Assembly (NCBI RefSeq): GCF_000309385.1
Contig: NZ_JH976537.1
Span: 2,471,766 to 2,535,765, forward strand
Direction: 5' to 3'
DNA: 64,000 nt
DNA from: Nodosilinea nodulosa PCC 7104
GTDB taxonomy: Bacteria > Cyanobacteriota > Cyanobacteriia > Phormidesmidales > Phormidesmidaceae
Below the pieces are notes generated by a model. It had not been told where the DNA came from. It worked only from the letters and a program-made list of their open reading frames with translations, and searched no databases. Shown piece by piece: positions 1-7,300 of the stretch. The translations under genes were made by a program, and so were the position numbers. Position 1 is the first letter of the stretch; each line of letters opens with the position of its first letter.

Positions 1-401
1 AGAGAAGTCAATGGGTACCAGAACATTGTTGCTGGCAAATAAGGTCATTTTGGTAATCCTATTGCGACTACAAAAAACAGAGCCATTAGCAAGATATAGA
101 ATGAGAAAATACTCTTAAGCTGAGCCCGAAAGTATTTCTTGCGCATTTTAACGATGGCTGTTAGTCACAGTCTAAGGGGAACAGGGAAATTTCCCTGTGT
201 CATTTGTTTCGATTTATCGATTAATCCTCAATTTGCTGAGGATAGAGCCTGAAAAGCGGTTCTTTAAGGCAGTCGCGAGTAAATCTGGCGGCTCGATCCC
301 TGAGCTGACAGATGCGATCGCCTCCCACCCCCAGTGCCGCTGGCCAGGGCGACTACGGCATGGCGTCCTGTTTAGGTTGGCAACCTTAAACAGGGGCTAA
401 C
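1..401. other. intergenic, no convincing gene
   Basis: No open frame here has a good start, composition or recognisable product. The only structure I see is a perfect 18-bp palindrome at 181-198 (ACAGGGAAA/TTTCCCTGT) in an AT-rich stretch. It could belong to the end of a transcript entering from outside the window or to an operator. Confidence 0.5.
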
Positions 402-896
402 CTAGCCAATGAATTCAAACTCAACGACATCGTAATTGCTGCCGCGCAGCACAGACTCGATCTGCTTGCCGCGTAGTCGTTTACCCGTGACTTGCTCAAG
501 CACGCCTTGAACAGCTCCCAGGGTAAAGGTCAGTTTCCGAGGAGACCCTTCCGGTTCCCCGGCAGAGCAGATGGTCTCTTGGCAATAAACGGTAATCGAC
601 TCGTCCGATTCGACAATCTTGCTGACGATGCAGAGTCTTGTGCCCTCTTTTCCCAGCGCTGCCTGGAGGGAGGCCACGAGGGTTTCAGAGGAAAGGCTTT
701 GTCCGGTTAGCCCGAGCTGCTTGGCAAGCTGCTTGCCCCGCTGGCGACCGGCGGAGATGAGCGCGATCGCGGCAGCCTTCTCCCCCAGAGCTTCCTCCGC
801 TCCCACAACTACTGCCTTAAAACAGATAATGCTGCTAAAATCGCCAAGCTCAGAGCGCAGTTGATTGACAGCAGGAATAGTAACCGTAGACATCAT
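402..896 (-). CDS. conserved-looking hypothetical protein, 164 aa
   Basis: I do not recognise the family. It is a soluble, mixed alpha/beta protein of 164 residues with no signal peptide or membrane segment. Features include a hydrophobic segment near residues 20-50 ending in a basic stretch (GRQRGKQLAKQLG), then a charged middle and a strand-rich C-terminus (NYDVVEFEF). A GGAG motif lies 5 and 8 nt before two consecutive ATG codons at 896 and 893, so either could be the start. The frame has normal coding composition. It is monocistronic: the next minus-strand candidate upstream is hundreds of bases away. Confidence 0.6.
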   Translation of the reverse strand: MMSTVTIPAVNQLRSELGDFSSIICFKAVVVGAEEALGEKAAAIALISAGRQRGKQLAKQLGLTGQSLSSETLVASLQAALGKEGTRLCIVSKIVESDESITVYCQETICSAGEPEGSPRKLTFTLGAVQGVLEQVTGKRLRGKQIESVLRGSNYDVVEFEFIG

Positions 897-1164
897 CCAT
901 ACTCCATAAATTTTAGAACAGCTACTTAGAGATAATGAAAATACTGCTCCAAAAGACTTTCACTATCTAGCAACCCAACAGCCCATTTATAACAAGCGAA
1001 GCTATCTGGCTAGCCTAGCGATAATACGTAGGTTTCAATAAAGAAATAACTCATTTGCAGAGAGCAATTCAGGCTCACATATGACAAAAATTAATGCTTA
1101 TTTGTTACGTTAAGAATTAGGTCAACCTGCTCAACTAAAGACCAAACAGTGGGTACGAACTTAA

Positions 1165-1446
1165 CTATCTACCGAGTAAAGTAGCCTCTGGGAACTGGTC
1201 GATCAAAAGCTTTGATCCTCGATCTGGGCCTCCCAGGCTTTGGAGAGAGGCTACGGAAAAAACTATGGCTTCGCTGGTGCCCTGTTCACTCTCGTTGACC
1301 ACGGCTACTAAGTGTTTTTGCAAGCTAGCCCACAGAACTTGCAGAACAGATTGATCGACCGCGCATCGTTCTATGTCGATCGAGCTGAGTAGATCTAGCT
1401 GGCACCGGCCAGTAGACTGCGGCAAAAGTGTAATGACTATGGTCAA
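1165..1446 (-). CDS. possible small hypothetical protein, 93 aa
   Basis: This open frame starts with TTG and encodes 93 residues with alternating hydrophobic and polar segments (for example VLWASLQKHLVAVVNE). There is no signal peptide, membrane segment or known motif. A dispersed palindromic repeat begins just upstream, and the tRNA-Leu gene lies beyond it. The weak start codon and lack of a clear ribosome binding site make this a tentative call; it could be a chance open frame. Confidence 0.3.
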   Translation of the reverse strand: MTIVITLLPQSTGRCQLDLLSSIDIERCAVDQSVLQVLWASLQKHLVAVVNESEQGTSEAIVFSVASLQSLGGPDRGSKLLIDQFPEATLLGR

Positions 1447-1450
1447 TCGC

Positions 1451-1512
1451 GAGAGAGCTAGGGTGCCAAGCGAGCTGGAATAGTCGGCATGTTCCAGCCT
1501 TCAAGTGCTAGA
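1451..1512. repeat. dispersed palindromic repeat R2, copy 1
   Basis: GCTGGAATA and TGTTCCAGC form an imperfect stem around GTCGGCA, followed by TTCAAGTGCTAG. Related sequence occurs at 21571-21642, and at 49505-49690 where a MITE interrupts it. The upstream part (GAGAGAGCTAGGG) matches the GGGAGCTAGGGAGC runs of the other copies. It is non-coding. Confidence 0.6.
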
Positions 1513-1526
1513 TATTGGCAAGTAAT

Positions 1527-1607
1527 GCGGATGGCGAGACTCGAACTCGCACAGCGTAAGCCACACGCCCCTCAAGCGTGCGTGTCTACCAATTCCACCA
1601 CATCCGC
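1527..1607 (-). tRNA. tRNA-Leu (anticodon GAG)
   Basis: Read on the minus strand, an 81-nt cloverleaf begins GCGGATG and ends CATCCGC, giving a 7-bp acceptor stem. The D-loop region (GTGGAATTGGTAGACAC) is typical of bacterial tRNA-Leu. The anticodon stem CACGC/GCGTG encloses TTGAGGG, so the anticodon is GAG. A class II variable arm and the T-arm motif GTTCGAGTC follow. CCA is not encoded. This tRNA reads CUC/CUU leucine codons. Confidence 0.95.
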
Positions 1608-1864
1608 TGGTATGCTCCAAACCGTGCTTAGAGCGGCTAAATGAGGGAAAGCTGCCGCCCAAGCACAAGCTCAGATTTATTAGAGTAAACCATAACTGCT
1701 GCTTTGTCAGACCTCGTTCAGCAATATTTATCGCTCTGTCCCCGTGATAGGATCAGCAACCGTCGTATGATGCTGGATGTGGTCGGTTGCGGCAGTGGGC
1801 TGGGGTTGCTTAGCTGGACTGCTACGCCCAAACTCAATGGTCTGTTGCTATTTGCCCTACGTAC

Positions 1865-3214
1865 ATGCGCTTTTCCAAGATTTTGATTGCCAACCGAGGA
1901 GAAATCGCGCTGCGCATCCTCCGGACCTGTGAAGAAATGGGCATAGCCACCGTTGCGGTTCACTCCACGGTCGATCGGCACGCTCTGCATGTGCAGCTAG
2001 CCGATGAAGCGGTGTGCATTGGCGAAGCGCCCAGCCAGAAAAGCTACCTCAACATTCCCAACATCATCGCCGCCGCGCTAACCCGCAACGCCAGCGCCAT
2101 TCACCCCGGCTACGGTTTTTTGGCCGAAAATGCTCGCTTTGCTGAAATCTGCGCCGACCACCAGATTGTCTTTGTCGGCCCCTCGCCCGATTCCATTCGC
2201 AGAATGGGCGATAAGTCGACCGCCAAAGAAACCATGCAGAACGTGGGGGTGCCCACGGTGCCGGGCAGCGGCGGTTTGCTCACCGATGAGACCGAAGCCT
2301 ATAAGGTTGCCAGCGACATTGGCTACCCGGTGATGATCAAAGCCACCGCCGGGGGAGGCGGGCGCGGCATGCGTCTGGTCAACAGCGAGGCCGAGCTGAT
2401 TAAGGCCTTCATGGCAGCCCAAAGCGAGGCCCAGGCAGCCTTTGGCAATTCCGGCGTCTACATGGAGAAGTTTATCGATCGCCCCCGCCATATTGAGTTT
2501 CAAATCTTGGCCGACAGCTACGGCAACGTGGTGCACCTGGGCGAGCGCGACTGCTCAATTCAGCGCCGCCACCAAAAGCTGTTGGAAGAAGCTCCCAGCC
2601 CTCGCCTGACCCCGGAGCAGCGCGAAAAAATGGGCTCGGCGGCAGTGCTGGCGGCTAAATCGATTAACTACATGGGGGCGGGCACCGTAGAGTTTCTGGT
2701 CGATAGCCAGGGCAACTTCTACTTCATGGAAATGAATACTCGCATTCAGGTGGAGCACCCCGTCACCGAGATGATTACGGGCATTGATTTGATCGCGGCG
2801 CAGCTGCTGATTGCCCAGGGCGAAAAGCTGCCCTTCACCCAGTCAGAGATTCAGATTCGCGGCCACGCGATCGAGTGCCGCATCAATGCCGAAGACCCAG
2901 ACCACAACTTTCGCCCCAATCCGGGCCGGATTAGCGGCTACCTCGCCCCCGGCGGCCTGGGCGTGCGGATGGATTCCCACGTCTATACCGACTACGAAAT
3001 CCCGCCCTACTACGACTCGCTGGTGGGCAAGCTGATTGTGTGGGGGCCGGATCGGCCTACCGCGATTAGACGGATGCGCCGCGCCCTGCGCGAGTGCGCC
3101 ATTACAGGGCTGCCCACCACCATTGGCTTTCACCAGAAGGTGCTGGAAAATGCCAACTTTCTCAGTGGCGATGTCTACACCAACTTTGTGGCCGAGATGA
3201 TGGCGATTAAGTAA
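1865..3214 (+). CDS. accC: biotin carboxylase subunit of acetyl-CoA carboxylase
   Basis: This enzyme carboxylates biotin carried on the biotin carboxyl carrier protein using ATP and bicarbonate, the first half-reaction of fatty-acid synthesis, in the cytoplasm. The 449-residue length is typical. In order it has the N-terminal domain ([16 protein letters not shown]), the ATP-grasp glycine-rich loop ([12 protein letters not shown], about residues 159-170), the metal-binding and catalytic region ([16 protein letters not shown], about 286-301) and the C-terminal domain with RINAEDP. The ATG at 1865 begins at the conserved N-terminus. The other carboxylase subunits are not next to it, which is usual in cyanobacteria. 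Confidence 0.97.
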   Translation: MRFSKILIANRGEIALRILRTCEEMGIATVAVHSTVDRHALHVQLADEAVCIGEAPSQKSYLNIPNIIAAALTRNASAIHPGYGFLAENARFAEICADHQIVFVGPSPDSIRRMGDKSTAKETMQNVGVPTVPGSGGLLTDETEAYKVASDIGYPVMIKATAGGGGRGMRLVNSEAELIKAFMAAQSEAQAAFGNSGVYMEKFIDRPRHIEFQILADSYGNVVHLGERDCSIQRRHQKLLEEAPSPRLTPEQREKMGSAAVLAAKSINYMGAGTVEFLVDSQGNFYFMEMNTRIQVEHPVTEMITGIDLIAAQLLIAQGEKLPFTQSEIQIRGHAIECRINAEDPDHNFRPNPGRISGYLAPGGLGVRMDSHVYTDYEIPPYYDSLVGKLIVWGPDRPTAIRRMRRALRECAITGLPTTIGFHQKVLENANFLSGDVYTNFVAEMMAIK

Positions 3215-3313
3215 GGTGCGTTTAAGCAAGATGCGTTCGGTGGCCCACTCCCCTTTGCATTCGACACTCAAACCCCAATCCACCAATTACCTGCATAAGC
3301 GATCTGCTATGCG

Positions 3314-3598
3314 TTACCCAATCATACGCAGTAGTCCCTGCTGCCCCACGAGGATTTCGCGCAGCAGAGTAACAATGCCGACCCAAATGACCGGAGTAAT
3401 GTCGACACCGCCGATGGGGGGCACAAGCCTGCGCACGGGGGCTAAAAAAGGCTCTGTAGGCCAGGCAATGAGGGCAAAGGGCAATTTAGAGAGATCGACC
3501 TGGGGGTACCAGGTGAGCACAATGCGAAAGATAAACAGCAGGGTCATCAACCCCAGCAGTAGACTCACACCCAAGTTTAGCCATTGTGTAGCGGCCAC
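3314..3598 (-). CDS. YggT family membrane protein
   Basis: This 94-residue protein has two hydrophobic segments (about residues 8-28 and 66-90) separated by a loop containing the family signature PFLAPVRRLVPPIGGVDITPV. YggT/YlmG proteins are small integral membrane proteins; in cyanobacteria and chloroplasts the family is linked to nucleoid and thylakoid organisation, though the biochemical role is not settled. It converges with accC, leaving about 100 bp between the stops with no clear terminator. Confidence 0.9.
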   Translation of the reverse strand: MAATQWLNLGVSLLLGLMTLLFIFRIVLTWYPQVDLSKLPFALIAWPTEPFLAPVRRLVPPIGGVDITPVIWVGIVTLLREILVGQQGLLRMIG

Positions 3599-3755
3599 GG
3601 TTGCCCTCCAGATACGCCGTTGCAGTTATGTTCAATTCTAAGGCCTTACCCGACGTATTCTGGTTGCTGGGCTGCCTTTGGCCCGGCCCGGCCCAGCAAA
3701 TTTGGGGCCATATCTTGCGATCGCCAGGATCAAGCTATGCGCAGGGGGCGTAACT

Positions 3756-3771
3756 TGATCAATAATGATCA
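3756..3771. promoter_or_regulatory. paired TGATCA palindromes upstream of psbX
   Basis: TGATCA occurs twice, separated by ATAA, so the whole 16-bp unit is itself close to a palindrome. It lies 40-55 bp before the psbX start, in the AT-rich leader. It may be a regulator site or part of the core promoter; this is inferred from position only. Confidence 0.3.
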
Positions 3772-3810
3772 GTAACAATTTGTCTAAATCATTTATCAGG
3801 ACAAGGGCAT

Positions 3811-3930
3811 ATGACACCGTCTTTAACCAACTTCTTGCTGAGCCTGCTGGCCGGGGCCGTGATTATTGTTGTGCCTGCCACCATCTTCCTGGTGTTCGTC
3901 AGCCAGCGCGATAAAATCCAGCGCCAGTAG
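3811..3930 (+). CDS. psbX: photosystem II reaction centre protein PsbX
   Basis: This 39-residue protein is a single-pass thylakoid membrane subunit of photosystem II, located near cytochrome b559 and affecting the quinone-binding side. The N-terminus [14 protein letters not shown], one hydrophobic helix (about residues 8-31) and the basic tail SQRDKIQRQ match cyanobacterial PsbX closely in length and sequence. The ATG is preceded by a purine-rich AGGACAAGGG. The gene is monocistronic, with two hairpins after the stop. Confidence 0.93.
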   Translation: MTPSLTNFLLSLLAGAVIIVVPATIFLVFVSQRDKIQRQ

Positions 3931-3938
3931 TGCAGCCG

Positions 3939-3967
3939 GTGCCCCTAAGGCATAGGTCTGGGGGCAC
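3939..3967 (+). other. stem-loop after psbX
   Basis: GTGCCCC and GGGGCAC pair across a 15-nt loop, starting 8 nt after the psbX stop. No T-run follows, so it probably protects the short transcript's 3' end rather than terminating on its own. Confidence 0.5.
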
Positions 3968-3985
3968 AACTTGCTAGCTTTGTGG

Positions 3986-4016
3986 TCGGGAACCCTGCGG
4001 GCGGTCCCGATTTTTT
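3986..4016 (+). terminator. intrinsic terminator of psbX
   Basis: TCGGGAACC pairs with GGTCCCGA (one bulged A) and is followed directly by TTTTTT at 4011-4016. It lies between psbX and the Ycf66-family gene, both on the plus strand. Confidence 0.8.
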
Positions 4017-4079
4017 CGTTAAGTCGGCTAGAATTAACGTGTTCGGTTGGCAGAGGCGATCGCCTAAGAGGAATTTGCC

Positions 4080-4811
4080 GTGAATTTTGGTACCCCCGTC
4101 CCCCTGCTACTGGGCATCTTTATGGTGATTTGCGCCGTGGCGCTTTTCTTCCTGGATCGCCTGAAGCCTGGTTATGAGCGTGATACGGACAAGGTATACG
4201 CCATTCTCTTCCTGATCTCAGGGGTGTTTTTACTCGGCAACTTGACGATGGATTTGATTCCCTCCTTTCAGCAAATGCTGATGGTGGGCATGCTGGTGTC
4301 GCTAACGATTCAAAACATCAATTCCAGAACTCCCCATGCCGTTCGGCCTGACCTGCCCGCAGATGCTGGCTACGGCGGCTATCGACCCCCCAGTCGGGGT
4401 GGGCGCCCCCCAGCCTATGCGCCCGACAACCGAACTAACCTGCGAGCCGAGCTAGATCGCCGCGACTACGGTCCCGCCGACCCCTACAATCGCCCCCGGC
4501 CTATGCTGGAAGGGCGAGGTGAGCCCAGTGGTCGCCCTCCCTACAATGCGGATGTCTACGGCGACGGTCGCCCTATGCGCCCTGACGATGCCCCCATGGA
4601 TCGCCCCCCGGCTAACAATCGCCCCGACGATCGCTTCGGGGATAGTCCCGATGGGCCTCCCTACTACGGTGGTGGCTCTCGGCCCACCGACGATCGCGTG
4701 CGTCGCCGTCGCCCCCCCAAAAGCCGCAGCGAGTACAACGATCGCTACCGCATTGACCCAGGGCCACAGCCGCCGCGTTCCGACTATCGCCCCGATCGCG
4801 ATCTGTTCTAG
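4080..4811 (+). CDS. Ycf66 family protein
   Basis: This 243-residue protein starts at GTG 4080, after an AAGAGGAA ribosome binding site. Residues 1-82 hold three hydrophobic helices (VPLLLGIFMVICAVALFF; VYAILFLISGVFLLG; QQMLMVGMLVSLTIQNI), which form the Ycf66 domain of cyanobacteria and some plastids. The remaining 160 residues are low-complexity, rich in Pro, Arg, Asp, Gly and Tyr (repeated DDR, RPP, PYYGG), and probably disordered. No biochemical function is established for the family. The tail is encoded by a GATCGCC-rich stretch, so HIP1-like words contribute to the repetitive composition. Confidence 0.88.
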   Translation: MNFGTPVPLLLGIFMVICAVALFFLDRLKPGYERDTDKVYAILFLISGVFLLGNLTMDLIPSFQQMLMVGMLVSLTIQNINSRTPHAVRPDLPADAGYGGYRPPSRGGRPPAYAPDNRTNLRAELDRRDYGPADPYNRPRPMLEGRGEPSGRPPYNADVYGDGRPMRPDDAPMDRPPANNRPDDRFGDSPDGPPYYGGGSRPTDDRVRRRRPPKSRSEYNDRYRIDPGPQPPRSDYRPDRDLF

Positions 4812-4860
4812 GGGTGAGTAGCGCTGTTTTCTAGCTGATTGCTTCACTTCGGTAACTGCT

Positions 4861-5169
4861 TTGTCGCCTTTGCCCGTAACCTTTGACACCGCTACGATCG
4901 CCGGTACTGCTCTGTGGGCGATCGCGCTGTATCTTGGGTTTTCGCCCGTGGCCGATCGCGTTATCGCTGCCTTTGAGAGCTGGCTGGGCCAAGGGGCAGC
5001 GGCGGCATCTCTGCTCAGCGTAGGGCCGTTTTTACTGATAGGCGGAATGGTTTACTACGGCCTGACGCTAACCATGGGCGACAGCTGGGCCGTCAGCCTG
5101 GGGGTAATTGCGGCCGTGGGCTGCGGCGTGTACGAACTGGGTCGGCGCGACGGTCAGGCCTCTGAGTAG
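4861..5169 (+). CDS. small membrane protein of unknown function, 102 aa
   Basis: The frame opens with TTG at 4861, giving SPLPVTFDTATIAGTALWAIALYLGFSP. There are two to three hydrophobic segments (about residues 12-26, 45-67 and 74-90) and a short polar tail (ELGRRDGQASE). I do not recognise the family. It follows the Ycf66-family gene by about 50 bp on the same strand and may be cotranscribed with it. The start codon is uncertain because no strong ribosome binding site is visible. Confidence 0.6.
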   Translation: MSPLPVTFDTATIAGTALWAIALYLGFSPVADRVIAAFESWLGQGAAAASLLSVGPFLLIGGMVYYGLTLTMGDSWAVSLGVIAAVGCGVYELGRRDGQASE

Positions 5170-5273
5170 GAACGCTGGGAACCTGCCGCCCCTGAAGTCC
5201 TCCCATGCCCTGCCTCTCGAATGCCAAACGCTCCTTTGGGTGGGAAGGTCTCGGCGCAGCCCCGGCTCGATCG

Positions 5274-7205
5274 CTAGGGCATACCGCCGCTGGTTGTCAG
5301 GCTCACCTCAACCGGAGGGGATTTTATCGCCGTCTGTGGTGGGGTGGCCGCAGCCTCTGCCGTCCCTGCCGCCGCGATAGCGGTAAGCTGCTGCTGGCAC
5401 CAGGCTACCGCCTGGGAATAATCGGCAAATACCGCGTTTTTGCCGGGCGCAAGGGTTTTGCTTTTAAGCAACAGGCTCTGGCAGGATTCAGTCAGCTGAC
5501 AAAACACCAGGGTGCAGTTGTGGTCCTGGGCCAGTTTGGCGAGTCGGCTCAGGCCCATGGCGGCTGAGGAGTCAAGGGCCAGCACCTGCTGAAAATCCAG
5601 GATGAGGTACTGCAAGGGCGGGACCGCTGGAGACTGGTAAAGGATGCGATCGCACAGCTGCTGACAGACTCCCTTAGCGGTGCCAAAAAACAAGAATCCC
5701 CGGAGCTTGACTGTAGCTACGGCCTTACCCTGGCTGGAGTCTAGCCAGGCCCTCAGCTCTGCGGCAACAGCAGGGGACAGATCGGCGATCGCCGGATCGT
5801 TCTCTCCTGTGGGCTGGTCCTGCGGCCCATCGGCCCCGACCGCGACCACAGCCTCTAGGCGACTGCAATGCACCAAAAACTGCATGGCCGCCAGGCCCAG
5901 GCCCAGGCCAATTCCAGGAATAAACCCAGCGGTGTTGATCGCCAGCAGCGTGGCCCAGATGATCAGGTAATCTGCCACCGGCAGCTTAAACCAGGCGCCA
6001 TAGAGCCACTGCCACAGTAAATCTAGCCCCAAAAACAGCAGCAAGCTCCCCAAAACAGGCTTCGGGAAATAGTTCAAAAAGGCTGGCCCCAGCACCAGTA
6101 CCAGCAGGCAGGGCAGGGCCTTAACAATTCCGGTCATGCGATTGGCCGCGCCCAGCCGATGCACCAGCAGCGTGCTGGGCAGCGCCTGATTCCCGGCCAT
6201 CGTGCTGCCCAGGCCTGCCACCAGATTGGCTAAACCGACGGCCTTTAGCTCGCAGTTGAGGTCCACATCTTTTTCTACCGCTAGCTCAATGCTGCCGTTG
6301 GTCAACACCAGCGAGACCAGACTGACAAAAACTAGCAGCCCCAGGGTTGGGCCAGCCTGGTAAATCACTCCCCACTGCACCTGAGACAAATTCCCTGGGG
6401 TCAGCGGATGCCACAAATTGCCCTGGGGAAACGGCCCTAGCAGCCAGTCCTGGGCGCGCACCGTGGCCAGAGGAGTCTGGCCAACCCAGATGGTGCCGTA
6501 AAATCCTAGGGTGGCTGCCGCCAAAACCACCGGCATGACCAGGACATGGTGAAACTGCTTGGTCGCCCACAGCAGCACCGCCGCGATCGCCAAACCGGCT
6601 AGCCAGCGAGGGCATTGATCGACCTGGCAAAACCAGCTCAGCTGCCCCAGAGACACATCCTTCCCGGTCATCACCTTAAACGCCCCGCGGACTAAAAGCA
6701 GCCCGGTGCCTGCCATAAACCCGCCCACAACCGGGTAGGGTAAAAACTCCATGCCTCTGCCCCATCCCAGCTGTCCCAAAATCCACAGGGTCAGGCCGGT
6801 CAGCACAGAGCCCAGGGCAATGGCCGCTACCACGGTTGTCACCGCCGCGCCCGGTGCAGCCCCAGGGCCGAGCCGCTGGGCTATAGCCGCGGCCAAAGCC
6901 GCCAAAACAACGGTGGGGGCGGCCAGGGGAGTCGCAATCATCCCCGGCAGGGAGCTGGTTAAGGCCACCACTACGCTGATTAGCGCCGAACCGCAGACCG
7001 CAATGCCAACCCCTACATTTAAGCTGGGGGCTAAGGGGCCGGAGAAAATTAGCGCCGCGTAGGAAATCGCCCGAATTACCCCAATCATGCCGGTAATACT
7101 GCCTGCAACCAGGCTGGAAACCAGGCGATCGGGGTCTAGTTCAGCGGCAAAAGCCCGACAGGCGGCTGACTGGCTGACGGAGGCGGGAAGATGCTTTAGG
7201 AGCAT
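5274..7205 (-). CDS. SulP-family anion transporter with STAS domain
   Basis: This is a 643-residue inner-membrane transporter. Residues about 25-455 form the SulP core of many transmembrane helices, with family landmarks SLVAGSITGMIGVIRAISYAALIFSG, NGSIELAVEKDVD and GLANLVAGLGSTMAGNQALPSTLLVHRLGA. Residues about 490-605 form a cytoplasmic STAS domain (LRGFLFFGTAKGV, LILDFQQVLALDSSAAMGLSRLAKLA). SulP proteins carry sulfate, bicarbonate or other anions; the substrate cannot be read from the sequence. It lies 95 bp after a longer paralogue with the same orientation, so the pair may be one transcript and probably arose by tandem duplication. Confidence 0.88.
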   Translation of the reverse strand: MLLKHLPASVSQSAACRAFAAELDPDRLVSSLVAGSITGMIGVIRAISYAALIFSGPLAPSLNVGVGIAVCGSALISVVVALTSSLPGMIATPLAAPTVVLAALAAAIAQRLGPGAAPGAAVTTVVAAIALGSVLTGLTLWILGQLGWGRGMEFLPYPVVGGFMAGTGLLLVRGAFKVMTGKDVSLGQLSWFCQVDQCPRWLAGLAIAAVLLWATKQFHHVLVMPVVLAAATLGFYGTIWVGQTPLATVRAQDWLLGPFPQGNLWHPLTPGNLSQVQWGVIYQAGPTLGLLVFVSLVSLVLTNGSIELAVEKDVDLNCELKAVGLANLVAGLGSTMAGNQALPSTLLVHRLGAANRMTGIVKALPCLLVLVLGPAFLNYFPKPVLGSLLLFLGLDLLWQWLYGAWFKLPVADYLIIWATLLAINTAGFIPGIGLGLGLAAMQFLVHCSRLEAVVAVGADGPQDQPTGENDPAIADLSPAVAAELRAWLDSSQGKAVATVKLRGFLFFGTAKGVCQQLCDRILYQSPAVPPLQYLILDFQQVLALDSSAAMGLSRLAKLAQDHNCTLVFCQLTESCQSLLLKSKTLAPGKNAVFADYSQAVAWCQQQLTAIAAAGTAEAAATPPQTAIKSPPVEVSLTTSGGMP

Positions 7206-7300
7206 GGGCTACAGCAAAAATGGACGGCGGGGGCTCAAGGGACTGGGGGCACAGACAGCTGGCCGTGGCGCCAGCGGCTGGGTTTAAATCGGCCAGGGGA

